Assembly: GCF_900120405.1 (NCBI RefSeq)
Contig: NZ_LT635492.1
Span: 577,478 to 641,477, forward strand
Reading direction: 5' to 3'
Source of the DNA: Urinicoccus massiliensis
Lineage (GTDB): Bacteria; Bacillota; Clostridia; Tissierellales; Peptoniphilaceae
DNA: 64,000 nucleotides
In this document: positions 1 through 8,859 of the stretch, one piece after another
Numbering within the stretch: the stretch's first letter is position 1
How the letters are laid out: each line of letters begins with the position of its first letter
Made by a program: the position numbers and the translations under genes
The notes under the pieces: generated by a model
Told to the model about the DNA's origin: nothing
What the model saw: only the letters and a program-made list of their open reading frames with translations
Databases searched by the model: none

Positions 1-1076
1 TTTTTGCCATATGCCCCCAACTCCAATACTCGCTCTGCAATTTCCTTCACTGCATCCTTGTTACACATGCGGTTTGCACACCGCCCCATGTCTTGACGCA
101 TTTGGTCATTTTCCAATAATTTTTCAATGCTAGCATAGAGTTTTTCCCCTGTTAGGTCCTCTTCATAAAGTAGGATTGATGCCCCTTGGGACTCGTAACT
201 CTTGCCGTTAAAGACTTGGTGGTTCCCGGCTGTATAGGCCTTGGGGATTAAAATACTGGCCTTGGACAGGGCACTGATTTCTGCCAGGGTCATGGCAGAA
301 GAACTGGCAATAACCAGGTCCGCCCCCTGCATCAGCTTGGGAATTTCCATGGAAAAAGATAGGATTTCCACATCCTCTCTTTCCTCCAGGCCTTCCATAA
401 ATTCATCATAATAGTCCCGGCCTGTAATGTGGACCAGGTGGAAGGGCAGCCGGTCATGGTGGGCCAAAATTTCCTTAATGGCGTCATTGGTTGACTCTTG
501 TCCCCCGGACCCACCAAAGGATAGGACCACTTTTTCTTCCCGAGATTGGCTACTAGAAGCCTGGTCCAAAAAGGCTTGACGAACAGGGTTTCCTGTGTAG
601 ATTAAATTGTCCTTCCTCTTGAAGTAGACCTTGGCTTCCTTAAAATTCAAGGCCACAAAGGAGGCCTTCCTGGCCAAAAAGCGGTTGGCCTTGCCGGGAA
701 AGGCATTTTGTTCCTGTAAAACTGTGGGAATGCCAAATTGTTGGGCCTTTAAGACCACAGGAGCACAAACATAGCCTCCTGTTCCAATAACAACATCCGG
801 TTGGATCTTTTTGAGAATCCTTCCGCAAGCCTGCATGCCTTGAAAGAGGGACCACATGGTGTGGATGGTCTTGGTGGAGACTTTTTTCCTGGGCAGGCCC
901 TCTACGGGAATGGGGTAGAATTTTATCCCCTCTCTTTGCACCAGCTCCTCTTCCAAGGAACCCTCCTTACCTACATAAAATACCTCAACGCCCTCTGTTT
1001 TTTTTAATTCCTCTGCAATGGCCAGGGCCGGCATAATGTGCCCCCCAGTACCACCGCCTGATAAGATAATCCGCAT
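1..1076 (-). CDS. murG: MurG, lipid II synthesis glycosyltransferase (3' end cut by window edge)
   Basis: Transfers GlcNAc from UDP-GlcNAc to lipid I to make lipid II, at the inner face of the membrane. The reading frame is open from an ATG at 1074-1076 to the window edge, giving 358 codons; family members are about 360 residues, so only a few C-terminal residues are missing. The N-terminus has the family glycine-rich loop ILSGGGTGGHIMPALAIA, and a second loop, LSFGGSGGQ, lies mid-protein. A ribosome site (AGGAGG at 1081-1086) precedes the ATG and overlaps the ftsW stop. It is the last visible gene of the division and wall cluster. Confidence 0.95.
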   Translation of the reverse strand, partial: MRIILSGGGTGGHIMPALAIAEELKKTEGVEVFYVGKEGSLEEELVQREGIKFYPIPVEGLPRKKVSTKTIHTMWSLFQGMQACGRILKKIQPDVVIGTGGYVCAPVVLKAQQFGIPTVLQEQNAFPGKANRFLARKASFVALNFKEAKVYFKRKDNLIYTGNPVRQAFLDQASSSQSREEKVVLSFGGSGGQESTNDAIKEILAHHDRLPFHLVHITGRDYYDEFMEGLEEREDVEILSFSMEIPKLMQGADLVIASSSAMTLAEISALSKASILIPKAYTAGNHQVFNGKSYESQGASILLYEEDLTGEKLYASIEKLLENDQMRQDMGRCANRMCNKDAVKEIAERVLELGAYGK

Positions 1077-1084
1077 AAAGCCTC

Positions 1085-2170
1085 CTAGTGGTTTTTCGAA
1101 CGTCCCAGTAAGATCCCGGCAGCCACCAGACAAACCCACAATGAGGTTCCCCCATAGGAAATAAAGGGAAGGGTCAAGCCTGTAACTGGTAGGATCCCAA
1201 TGGTAACTCCCATATTAAAAAACGCTTGAACGGAAATACATATGGTAATTCCCGTTGCGATTAATTGCTCATAAAGATTTTTACACCGACCGGCAATTTG
1301 CAAGCCCGAAAGAGTAAAGAGAAAATAGAGGAGGACCACAAAGGTCGTTCCTAAAAATCCCCATTCTTCTCCAATAATGGGAAAGATAAAGTCATTGTAA
1401 CTCATGGGCAAGTAGCCTTGTTTTAACCGGCTATTTAAATAGCCCACGCCCCAAAAACCTCCAATGCCATGGGCAAAAAGCGAATTGGCCAATTGCCAGT
1501 CCGTATCCTGGATGTCATCAAAGGGGTCTATAAAGCTCATCATTCTTTCCATCCGATAGGGCATCATCCGAATCATGATAAAGGCCAGGGCTCCCCCACC
1601 CAACCCCGATAGGGCATATTGGTAGGGCTCCATTCCCAGGACGAAAAAGAGGGACATAAGGCTTAGGCCAATAACCATACCTGTGGAAAAGTCTTTTAAA
1701 ATAACCAAACCCGTCGATAGTCCAATTATACCAATAATCATGGCAAATGTCTTAAATTTTCTAGTGGTCCGTCGGTTTTTAACCAAATAATCGCTTAAGT
1801 AAAAAATGGACGCATACTTTAAGAGGTCTGAAGGCATAAACTCAAAGCCAACCAGGGGGATTTGTAGCCAGCGGACACTGTTGTAGTGGCTGACCCCCAG
1901 GGGGGTGTAGAGTAGGGCACAGAGAAAGACGCTTAGGGCGAAAAAGGGCAGGCTCATCCGCCGGATAAAGTCTATAGACAGCCTGGAGGCAAAGACAAAA
2001 AAGACCAGGCCTGTAATTAAAAAGACCAGGTGTCTTTTGATAAAGTGGAGGTTGTTTCCCATCTTAGCCAGGCCCTCATAGGAAGAGGCACTGGCTACAA
2101 ATAAAACGCCGACAATTAAAAGTAGGACAATGGAAAGCAAGAGTCCCAGGTGGAAGGGCCGTTTTTTCAT
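1085..2170 (-). CDS. ftsW: FtsW/SEDS-family peptidoglycan polymerase
   Basis: A SEDS-family polytopic membrane protein that polymerises lipid II at the division site, working with a class B PBP. The 361 residues hold about ten hydrophobic segments. The C-terminal family signature ending in LPFISYGGTSL is present, as is the conserved segment around PSDLLKYASI. The start has a strong GGAGGAGG site inside the end of murD. The gene sits between murD and murG as in other dcw clusters. SpoVE, the sporulation paralogue, is the main alternative name, and the sequence alone does not separate the two. Confidence 0.93.
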   Translation of the reverse strand: MKKRPFHLGLLLSIVLLLIVGVLFVASASSYEGLAKMGNNLHFIKRHLVFLITGLVFFVFASRLSIDFIRRMSLPFFALSVFLCALLYTPLGVSHYNSVRWLQIPLVGFEFMPSDLLKYASIFYLSDYLVKNRRTTRKFKTFAMIIGIIGLSTGLVILKDFSTGMVIGLSLMSLFFVLGMEPYQYALSGLGGGALAFIMIRMMPYRMERMMSFIDPFDDIQDTDWQLANSLFAHGIGGFWGVGYLNSRLKQGYLPMSYNDFIFPIIGEEWGFLGTTFVVLLYFLFTLSGLQIAGRCKNLYEQLIATGITICISVQAFFNMGVTIGILPVTGLTLPFISYGGTSLWVCLVAAGILLGRSKNH

Positions 2171-2171
2171 C

Positions 2172-3455
2172 TTAATCCTCCTCCAGCTTTTTCACTTGGT
2201 CCATAAAATCCCTGCCTCTTTGCTCATAATTTTGGTAGGCTCCCCAAGAAGCGCAGGCCGGCGACAAGAGGACCACTCCCTTTTTGGTCAGGTCCTTGGC
2301 CTTTTTCACAGCCTCTTCCATGGAGGCTACAGGGTGGATGGATTCCAGGCCCACTTCTTGGGCCTCCCGGATCCAGCGATCTTTTGTCTGACCCATGACA
2401 ATAAGGTGGGAAATTTTCCCCTTATACTTTTTCAGTAGGGGTAAAAAGCTACTCCCCTTGTCATAGCCTCCTGCAATCAAGCTAATATTCCCCGGAAAAC
2501 TTGCCAGGGCCACGTCTGTTGAATCGGGGTTGGTTCCCTTGGAGTCATTGTAGTAGTCCACCCCGTCAAGCTTGGCCACAAATTGAAGCCGGTGGTCCAC
2601 AGGCTTAAAGCTGGCCCCATAGTTAAAGGCATCCCCTAGGGAAACCCCAACTTCCTCTGCCGCCAAAAGGGCAAAGGCCAGGTTACTCATATTGTGGTCC
2701 CCCACTAATTGAAAGTTGCTGGTGGGTCCCAAAACTTGGCCATGGATAATCATTTGGCCGTCTTTTATATAGGCATCTGCCTCCTGGCGGATGGAAACAC
2801 ATTCTCTCCTGGCCAGGCTGGGGGTTTGATAGGATACCGGATCGTCCCGGTTAACCAGGCAAAGGTCCCCTGGATTTTGATTTTTTGTAATTTTTTTCTT
2901 ACTGGCCTGGTAGTCCTCCACCGTGTGGTGCCAGTCCAGGTGGTCCTGGCTAATATTGGTCAAGATGGCAATATTTGGATGAAAGTCCTGGATGTATTTT
3001 AATTGGAAGGAACTGCATTCCAAGACCAAATAGTCCCCATCTTGCAAGAGGCCCATAAGGTCAAAGACCCCCCGGCCGATGTTGCCAGCTAAAAAGACCC
3101 TCTTGCCAGCTTCGCTTAAGATATGGTGGATGGCCATGCTGGTTGTGGTCTTGCCATTGGTCCCTGTTACTGCAATGGTATAAACCTTCTTATCTAAAAG
3201 TTTTTGAAAGACCTCCAGGTCCGAATAGATTGGAATTTTTAAGGCTTCCAGTTGGCGGATGACTTCCTGGTCGGGATGGATGCCCGGGCTCTTGATGGCA
3301 TAGTCCACTTCTTTATACCGGTCTTGGGTCAGTCTTAGGTCTTCTGAAATATCTGCTTTTTCATCATAGATATAAATTTTATAGGAGTCCTTTAAGGCTT
3401 GGTAGCAGGCCCGACCCGTGGTACCAAAGCCCAGAATTGCAATTGTTTTTTTCAT
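2172..3455 (-). CDS. murD: MurD, UDP-MurNAc-L-alanine:D-glutamate ligase
   Basis: Cytoplasmic ATP-dependent ligase adding D-glutamate to UDP-MurNAc-L-Ala. The ATP-binding motif VTGTNGKTTTSM and the Mur-ligase motifs NISQDHLDWH and YNDSKGTNPDST are visible. The start is placed at MKKTIAILGFG (ATG 3453-3455), which overlaps the mraY stop as ATGA. The open frame continues 14 codons further upstream, but that part lies inside mraY and lacks the family N-terminus. Length is 427 residues, normal for the family. Confidence 0.95.
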   Translation of the reverse strand: MKKTIAILGFGTTGRACYQALKDSYKIYIYDEKADISEDLRLTQDRYKEVDYAIKSPGIHPDQEVIRQLEALKIPIYSDLEVFQKLLDKKVYTIAVTGTNGKTTTSMAIHHILSEAGKRVFLAGNIGRGVFDLMGLLQDGDYLVLECSSFQLKYIQDFHPNIAILTNISQDHLDWHHTVEDYQASKKKITKNQNPGDLCLVNRDDPVSYQTPSLARRECVSIRQEADAYIKDGQMIIHGQVLGPTSNFQLVGDHNMSNLAFALLAAEEVGVSLGDAFNYGASFKPVDHRLQFVAKLDGVDYYNDSKGTNPDSTDVALASFPGNISLIAGGYDKGSSFLPLLKKYKGKISHLIVMGQTKDRWIREAQEVGLESIHPVASMEEAVKKAKDLTKKGVVLLSPACASWGAYQNYEQRGRDFMDQVKKLEED

Positions 3456-4435
3456 CGAACCACCCCATAAATTAAGAGAAGATAGGCCAGGAAGCAAAGG
3501 AGGATGGATGTCAGGACAAAGGCCTTAACCACCTTCTTTTCATGCCAGCCCTTTTGCTCGTAGTGGTGGTGGAGGGGGCTCATGAGAAAGATCCGCTTCC
3601 CTGTCAATTTAAAGGAAAGAACTTGGAGGATGACAGACAGGGTCTCCATAAAATAAATACCTCCTGCCAGGGGAAGTAAAAGAGGCAGCTGCAACAAGAC
3701 AGCCATGGCTGCCACGGCTCCTCCCAGGGCCAAGGACCCTGTGTCTCCCATAAACACTTTTGCCGGATACTTGTTGTAGACCAAAAATCCTGCCAAGGAC
3801 CCCACCAACAAAAGGGCAAAACTCCCAATGGTGGGATGGTTCAAGGCATGGGCCGCCAGGGCAAAAAAGATAGCGACCGTAATGGTAATGGAGCTGGACA
3901 AACCGTCCAGGCCGTCTGTCAGGTTGACTGAATTTACCGTTCCCACCACTACAAAAATAATAAAGGGAATGTAAAAGGCTCCCAGGTCCCAACGGGATTG
4001 GATAAAGGGAACAATAATTTCTGTAGATAGTTCCCTGCTTTTGGATTGGACAAAGACCAAGACAAAGGCAATGATGATTTGGCAAAGGAGTTTTTGCAGG
4101 GCTGTAAACCCCAGGTTCCTCTTTTTCACCACCTTGATGTAGTCGTCAAAAAAACCGACCAAGCCAAAGGCCAGGGTGGAAAAAATTAAGAGGAGGCCTT
4201 CAATGTTTAAAAGGCCAAAAACCGGAATCCCCAGGCAAAGGGTCAGGAGGAAGATGATTCCTCCCATGGTGGGTGTCCCCTCCTTAACCAGGTGGGAGCT
4301 GGGTCCATCATCCCGGATACTCTGTCCTGCATTTAATCTTTTTAATTGTGGTAGGACAAGTCGTCCCACCAGGGCGGAGCAAATAAAGGCTCCCAAAAGA
4401 ATCATGATATTTTTCAGATTAAAAATCTCTATCAT
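3452..4435 (-). CDS. mraY: MraY, phospho-MurNAc-pentapeptide translocase
   Basis: Integral membrane enzyme that makes lipid I from UDP-MurNAc-pentapeptide and undecaprenyl phosphate. The sequence has the family motifs GTPTMGGI, FGLVGFFDDYIK, NLTDGLDGL and FMGDTGSLALGG, and the C-terminal PLHHHYEQKGW. The 327 residues match family length. Its start overlaps the upstream PBP stop by ATGA and its stop overlaps the murD start, so the three genes are likely translationally coupled. Confidence 0.96.
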   Translation of the reverse strand: MIEIFNLKNIMILLGAFICSALVGRLVLPQLKRLNAGQSIRDDGPSSHLVKEGTPTMGGIIFLLTLCLGIPVFGLLNIEGLLLIFSTLAFGLVGFFDDYIKVVKKRNLGFTALQKLLCQIIIAFVLVFVQSKSRELSTEIIVPFIQSRWDLGAFYIPFIIFVVVGTVNSVNLTDGLDGLSSSITITVAIFFALAAHALNHPTIGSFALLLVGSLAGFLVYNKYPAKVFMGDTGSLALGGAVAAMAVLLQLPLLLPLAGGIYFMETLSVILQVLSFKLTGKRIFLMSPLHHHYEQKGWHEKKVVKAFVLTSILLCFLAYLLLIYGVVR

Positions 4436-6786
4436 TGTTCTTCCTCGTTTCTATTGTTTTCTTTTACTTTCTTTTTGTCTTTCTTGGTCTTGTTTTTCTT
4501 GTTTTTGTCCGGCTTGGGCCTGTTTTCATCAGCCTGTCTGGCCTGGTCTTGGTTTAGGGCCGGTTCAAAGTAAAGTTCCATGGGCTTTTTCCAAGAAATC
4601 ACCTCTCCAGGTTGGGGAACCTGTTTTACCAATTGCCCACTGCCATGGACGGTATATTCTACTTCCAAGGGTTTCAAGATTTCCTTGACTTCTTCCAGGC
4701 TCTTGCCCATTAAAATGGGCATGGTCAAGGCATTGCTATTGTTGGGATTCAAGTATAAATCCACAATGGTTCCTGTATTCACCGTAGTTCCCGGTGCTGG
4801 CGACTGGTTGGTCACCATGGTAAAGTCATTCATACCAGTATATTCCGTATTGAATTTCAGGCCCTTTTCCGACAGGATCCGGCCTGCATCTCCAATGAGC
4901 ATATTTCTTACATCCGGTACTTCCACTTCAATTTTCTTTTGGGTGTCATTGACCCGGTCACTTTTTTCATAGCCCTCGTAGGAGAGGATTTCTCCCAGCA
5001 TTTGTCCGGCATAGGGAGCTGCAACAGCCCCACCATAGTAGCCATTTTGCGACTCTTGAACGATGAGCAAGAGGGTGTATTTGGGTTTTTCAATGGGAGC
5101 CACTCCCACAAAAGAGGAAATGTATTTGTTTTCTTCATAGCCCCCATTTTTGGAGACCTTGTTGGCTGTTCCCGTCTTTCCACCAATCCGATAGCCCGGC
5201 ACAGCAGCCCGGCTTCCTCCCCCTTCAGTTACAACTTTTTCCATGAGTTCCACCATGGTCTTGGAGGTTTCCTTGGAAATAACTTGTCGTTTAACCCGGG
5301 GTTTATAGACTTGGACTGGTTTGTTGTCAATGGTTTCAATGTCTTTTAAGACATGGGGCACCATTAAATTTCCCCCGTTGACAACGGCACTGACTGCATT
5401 GATCAACTGGATGGGTGTAGTGGCAATCCCATGACCAAAGCTCACAGTATCCTGTTGGAGCTTGGACACCTTGTGGAGGTCTTCAGGTATCATCCCCTCC
5501 ACCTCTCCCGGCAGGTCGATGCCGGTTTTTTGGCCAAAGCCAAAGGCATGAATATAGCGGTTCATCCGGTCCAGGCCCAGTTCACGACCAATCCGGACAA
5601 AGGTTACATTACAACTCTTGGCATAGCCCTCTTCCATGGTAATGTCGCCATGGGGGTGGGGCAAGGACGAGCACCGAATGGGTCCTCCCGGAACATCTCT
5701 TACATAGCCCGAACAATAGTAGTGCTTGTCTTTGGTGGTGGTGTGTTCCTCCAGGGCCGCTGCCGCCGTAATGGTTTTAAAGGTTGACCCCGGTTCGTAC
5801 ATATCGTTGATGCAAAAATTTCGCCAATTGTCAAACCAGACCTTGGTTTTTTCTTCCCCGGTTAAATTTTCCCATTCCCTTTGTTGTCGTTTGTTTTGAG
5901 GCTTCTTGGGAAAGTTCAGGTTGTAGTCGTCCTGGTTGGTCATGGCCACAATGGCCCCGGTGTCCACTTCTTGGACAATGACATTAATGGCCTTGGCCTT
6001 AACTTCTTCCTTGGCCTTTTTGGCAATGTCTTCCACAATTCCCTGGATGGATTCATCCAAGGTCAGGCGGACATTTAGCCCCTGGGTAGGGAGGTTGCTT
6101 TGGTCCTCTTCCATGGTCAAGGCTTGGTTTTTGGCATCTCTCAAGCCCACTCTTTTCCCCAACATTCCTGCCAGCTGGTCATTGTAGTATTTTTCCACCC
6201 CATAGGTTCCATAACCGTCCTGGTCCATAAAACCAATTAGGTGGGAGGCCAGGTTGTTGGCGGGATAAAAGCGCTTTTGTTGGTCTTGGATAAAGACCCC
6301 CCTCAGGTCTGCATTTTGAATATTCAAAGAAGTGGCCCGGTCAATATCCTTGGCCAAGACAACTTCCCCCTTGGGACTTTCCTTGTACCTGTCGTAGATT
6401 TCTTCCTTGGAAAGGTCCAGGAGGCTGGCCAGTTTATTTAAAACCTGGTCCAGGGCTTCTTGGTCCAAGGCCCCCTTTTTCATAAAGGAGTTCTTATTCA
6501 GGGTCACAGTAGAGGCAGAAATATTCACGGCCAACTTCTTGCCCTTTCGATCTAAAATATAGCCCCGGTCCGGTTGTAAAACCTCGTTTCTGGACATTTG
6601 AGTCAGGGCCTTCTTGGCAATGCTATTGGAATCCAAGACTTGTAGCTTGTACAGGCGGATAATTAGTAAACAAAATAAACACGTTGCTAGAAAAAGTAAA
6701 AAGAAAATTTTCCCGCGCCGTTTTGCGCCATTTGATTTTCTTCCACCCTTTTTTGCAACGTGTTGATATCTATGGCGTGATTTCAA
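4432..6786 (-). CDS. ftsI: Class B penicillin-binding protein with two PASTA domains (FtsI/PBP2x/SpoVD type)
   Basis: Septal transpeptidase that crosslinks peptidoglycan, anchored by one N-terminal membrane segment near residues 28-48. All three catalytic motifs are intact: STFK within EPGSTFKTI, SCN within AKSCNVTF, and KTG within GGKTGTANK. Two C-terminal PASTA repeats follow (starting near VPDVRNM and MPILMGK), then a lysine/glutamate-rich tail. The start is TTG at 6784-6786, preceded by GGGGAGGG at good spacing and overlapping the ftsL stop. At 784 residues it is larger than E. coli FtsI but typical for Gram-positive PASTA proteins. It contrasts with the degenerate class A PBP at 19797. 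Confidence 0.92.
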   Translation of the reverse strand: MKSRHRYQHVAKKGGRKSNGAKRRGKIFFLLFLATCLFCLLIIRLYKLQVLDSNSIAKKALTQMSRNEVLQPDRGYILDRKGKKLAVNISASTVTLNKNSFMKKGALDQEALDQVLNKLASLLDLSKEEIYDRYKESPKGEVVLAKDIDRATSLNIQNADLRGVFIQDQQKRFYPANNLASHLIGFMDQDGYGTYGVEKYYNDQLAGMLGKRVGLRDAKNQALTMEEDQSNLPTQGLNVRLTLDESIQGIVEDIAKKAKEEVKAKAINVIVQEVDTGAIVAMTNQDDYNLNFPKKPQNKRQQREWENLTGEEKTKVWFDNWRNFCINDMYEPGSTFKTITAAAALEEHTTTKDKHYYCSGYVRDVPGGPIRCSSLPHPHGDITMEEGYAKSCNVTFVRIGRELGLDRMNRYIHAFGFGQKTGIDLPGEVEGMIPEDLHKVSKLQQDTVSFGHGIATTPIQLINAVSAVVNGGNLMVPHVLKDIETIDNKPVQVYKPRVKRQVISKETSKTMVELMEKVVTEGGGSRAAVPGYRIGGKTGTANKVSKNGGYEENKYISSFVGVAPIEKPKYTLLLIVQESQNGYYGGAVAAPYAGQMLGEILSYEGYEKSDRVNDTQKKIEVEVPDVRNMLIGDAGRILSEKGLKFNTEYTGMNDFTMVTNQSPAPGTTVNTGTIVDLYLNPNNSNALTMPILMGKSLEEVKEILKPLEVEYTVHGSGQLVKQVPQPGEVISWKKPMELYFEPALNQDQARQADENRPKPDKNKKNKTKKDKKKVKENNRNEEEQ

Positions 6787-7199
6787 AGAGATCCCTCCCC
6801 TTTATTTGCGCCAAATATTTTTAAGATAGAGATAACCGGGCTTAAAAATACATTTTCTTTTACATCGGTTTCAGCAACCTTCTTGTCTACTTGGATATAG
6901 ACAACCTGTTCATCGTCGGGATAGACCATTCCCAGCTTGTATCTTGCTATATTGGCCACTTCATCAGAGCTTTTAATCCCAGCTAATTGCCCGCTAATAG
7001 AGTCTTTTGTCTTTTTGAGTTCACTTATTTCTACATTTTGACGCTCAATGCTGTTTTTCAGTTTTTCCAACTCTAGATAGTTTACCATAAGTAAGAGCAA
7101 CATTAAAGCACAAAGACCCCAAATTATGTAAAGACTCAAGGAGAAGAAATTGGTCTTACCGGGTCGATTTATTTTTTTATTTCTAGGCTTCATATTCAT
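6783..7199 (-). CDS. ftsL: FtsL-like division protein
   Basis: A 138-residue bitopic membrane protein with a basic N-terminus, one hydrophobic segment (residues about 18-40) and a heptad-like coiled coil (ELEKLKNSIERQNVEISELK). This is the architecture of FtsL, which helps recruit and activate FtsW and FtsI at the septum. Sequence conservation in this family is poor, so the call rests on architecture and on position between rsmH and the PBP. The start ATG has AGGAG at correct spacing; a second Met lies two codons in. Confidence 0.85.
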   Translation of the reverse strand: MNMKPRNKKINRPGKTNFFSLSLYIIWGLCALMLLLLMVNYLELEKLKNSIERQNVEISELKKTKDSISGQLAGIKSSDEVANIARYKLGMVYPDDEQVVYIQVDKKVAETDVKENVFLSPVISILKIFGANKGEGSL

Positions 7200-7215
7200 A
7201 ATTCGCTCCTTTAGC

Positions 7216-8145
7216 CTAAAGCTTTTCGGCGATCCGACACTTTGCTGAACTGGATCTGGGATTGACTTCTAACTCCTCAGGGCTGGCCGTAATGGGTTTT
7301 CTTGTAATAATCTTAATTTCCCTCTTCTTATCACAAGTACATAGGGGTTGCTGGGGAGGACAAACACAGTCTAAAAAGGCATACTTAAAGATTTCTTTCA
7401 CAATCCTATCTTCCAGGGAATGGAAGGAAATCACCACCAGGCGGCCTCCGGGATTGAGGCTTTGAATCATCTGGTAGAGGGTGTCCTTTAAAACATTTAA
7501 CTCGTCATTGACTTCAATTCTCAAGGCCTGGAAGATTCGCTTGGCCGGGTGACCACCCTTCCTGCGTACATCTTTTGGAATGGCCGCCTTGATAATCTCC
7601 ACCAGGTCAAAGGTGGTTTCAATAGGGGCCTTCTTTCTGGCCTCTAGAATAAATTCGGCAATCCGCTTAGACCACCTTTCTTCCCCATACTCTTGGAAAA
7701 TCCGGTTTAGGTCTTCCAAGGAATAGCTATTGACAATGTCCTTGGCGGAAAAACTTTTACTTTGGTCCATCCGCATATCTAATGCCGCATTAAAGCGGTA
7801 GGAAAATCCCCGGTCTTTTTGGTCAAATTGGTGGCTACTAACCCCTAGGTCCAGGAGAATTCCATCTAGACCTTGGACGCCTTCTGCCTCCAGAGCCCTA
7901 GTAAAATCTTTATAGTTCAAATGGTAGAAAGACACATTGGAAAAATCCTTTAACTTCTCCTTGCTGGCTTCCAAGGCATTGGTGTCCTGGTCCAGGCAGA
8001 TCAGGCGGCCGGTTTTTAATTGTTTCAGGATTCCCAAAGAATGGTTGCCTCCCCCGACAGTTCCGTCCAGGTAGGTCCCATCTTCTTTAATTTTTAATCC
8101 ATCCATCACTTCTTTATAAAGAACCGGAACATGGTGAAATTCCAT
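7216..8145 (-). CDS. rsmH: RsmH (MraW), 16S rRNA m4C1402 methyltransferase
   Basis: SAM-dependent N4-methyltransferase acting on 16S rRNA C1402. The N-terminal HVPVLYKEVMDGL, the SAM-binding DGTVGGGNHS and the C-terminal SFHSLEDRIVK signatures are all present. The start is placed at ATG 8143-8145 (MEFHHVP) because GGAGAAGG lies six bases upstream; an in-frame ATG four codons earlier has no ribosome site. It has 309 residues from this start. It lies second in the dcw cluster, just behind mraZ. Confidence 0.94.
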   Translation of the reverse strand: MEFHHVPVLYKEVMDGLKIKEDGTYLDGTVGGGNHSLGILKQLKTGRLICLDQDTNALEASKEKLKDFSNVSFYHLNYKDFTRALEAEGVQGLDGILLDLGVSSHQFDQKDRGFSYRFNAALDMRMDQSKSFSAKDIVNSYSLEDLNRIFQEYGEERWSKRIAEFILEARKKAPIETTFDLVEIIKAAIPKDVRRKGGHPAKRIFQALRIEVNDELNVLKDTLYQMIQSLNPGGRLVVISFHSLEDRIVKEIFKYAFLDCVCPPQQPLCTCDKKREIKIITRKPITASPEELEVNPRSSSAKCRIAEKL

Positions 8146-8161
8146 AGCCTTCTCCATTCAT

Positions 8162-8593
8162 CTATATGCCTAATTCACTCATCTTTTCTGCGATTAAATC
8201 GATGCCCAGGGCATCATCATCTGTATATCTTTCCCAAAGATCCTTGTTCCAAATTTCCACCCGGGTGGAGACCCCAATGATTACAGACTCTTTCTCAAGC
8301 TTGGCATGGTCTCTCAGGTTTGCCGGAATCAGGATCCGTCCCTGGTTATCCAGGGAAGTTTCCGCCGCTCCCGCAAAGAAAAAACGAACAAAGGCTCTGG
8401 CGTCACGATTGGTTAGTGGAAGGAGTTTGAGTTTTTCTTCGATGCGTTTCCATTCGTCATTGGGGTAGACAAAAAGACTGTGGTCAAGGCCCTTTGTCAT
8501 GACAAAGGTTTGGCCCAGTTCTTCCCTAAATTTTGTCGGAACAATCAAGCGTCCCTTTGTGTCCATTGTATGGTGATATTCCCCAATAAACAT
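8162..8593 (-). CDS. mraZ: MraZ, dcw-cluster transcriptional regulator
   Basis: DNA-binding regulator with two AbrB-like SpoVT halves. The first half begins [16 protein letters not shown] and the second contains [15 protein letters not shown]. The start at ATG 8591-8593 gives 143 residues, the usual size, and has a GGAG site; the frame extends 11 codons upstream without family similarity. MraZ is known to bind repeats upstream of its own gene, and such repeats are visible at 8613-8638, so autoregulation of the whole cluster is likely. Confidence 0.95.
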   Translation of the reverse strand: MFIGEYHHTMDTKGRLIVPTKFREELGQTFVMTKGLDHSLFVYPNDEWKRIEEKLKLLPLTNRDARAFVRFFFAGAAETSLDNQGRILIPANLRDHAKLEKESVIIGVSTRVEIWNKDLWERYTDDDALGIDLIAEKMSELGI

Positions 8594-8612
8594 TTTTTTG
8601 CTCCATATTTTA

Positions 8613-8638
8613 CCACTTAAACCCACTTCTTACCACTT
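8613..8638 (-). promoter_or_regulatory. MraZ box: three AGTGG repeats with 10-base period
   Basis: Read on the minus strand, the segment holds AAGTGG three times at exact 10-base steps (8613-8618, 8623-8628 and 8633-8638), the last G of the five-base core varying between G and T. Known MraZ operators are short G-rich direct repeats separated by five bases, which matches. The repeats lie between a -10-like element and the mraZ start. Confidence 0.82.
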
Positions 8639-8645
8639 CACCTAT

Positions 8646-8653
8646 ATTTTACA
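8646..8653 (-). promoter_or_regulatory. Probable dcw promoter, extended -10
   Basis: TGTAAAAT on the minus strand resembles an extended -10 element just upstream of the MraZ box. No good -35 is visible. The transcript would begin close to or inside the first repeat, so bound MraZ could block initiation. Confidence 0.5.
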
Positions 8654-8803
8654 TGAAATTTTGGAATAAAGCCACATTTTTTCTTCTTTTTTCTCCAATA
8701 AAAAAAGAAAGGGCCTATTGTCCCTTACTCTTTGAAAGAATTTCATACTTTTTAACCGATTCCCTTCTCCTTTCCCTCCTTGATCTTTTCTTTTTACAAG
8801 AAA

Positions 8804-8838
8804 AAAAATATTGCCGACAGACTGCCGACAATATTTTT
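8804..8838 (-). terminator. Terminator after lgt
   Basis: Inverted repeat of 17 bases (8804-8820 with 8822-8838; the core AATATTGCCGACAG is mirrored with wobble pairs), with A-rich and T-rich flanks. It sits 20 bases past the lgt stop and can act on either strand. Confidence 0.8.
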
Positions 8839-8859
8839 CATCCCTATAATCAAGATTTT

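Noticed and set aside
3452-3497. Longer upstream start for murD
   Set aside because: The extra codons overlap mraY and do not resemble the MurD N-terminus; the ATGA overlap start is better.
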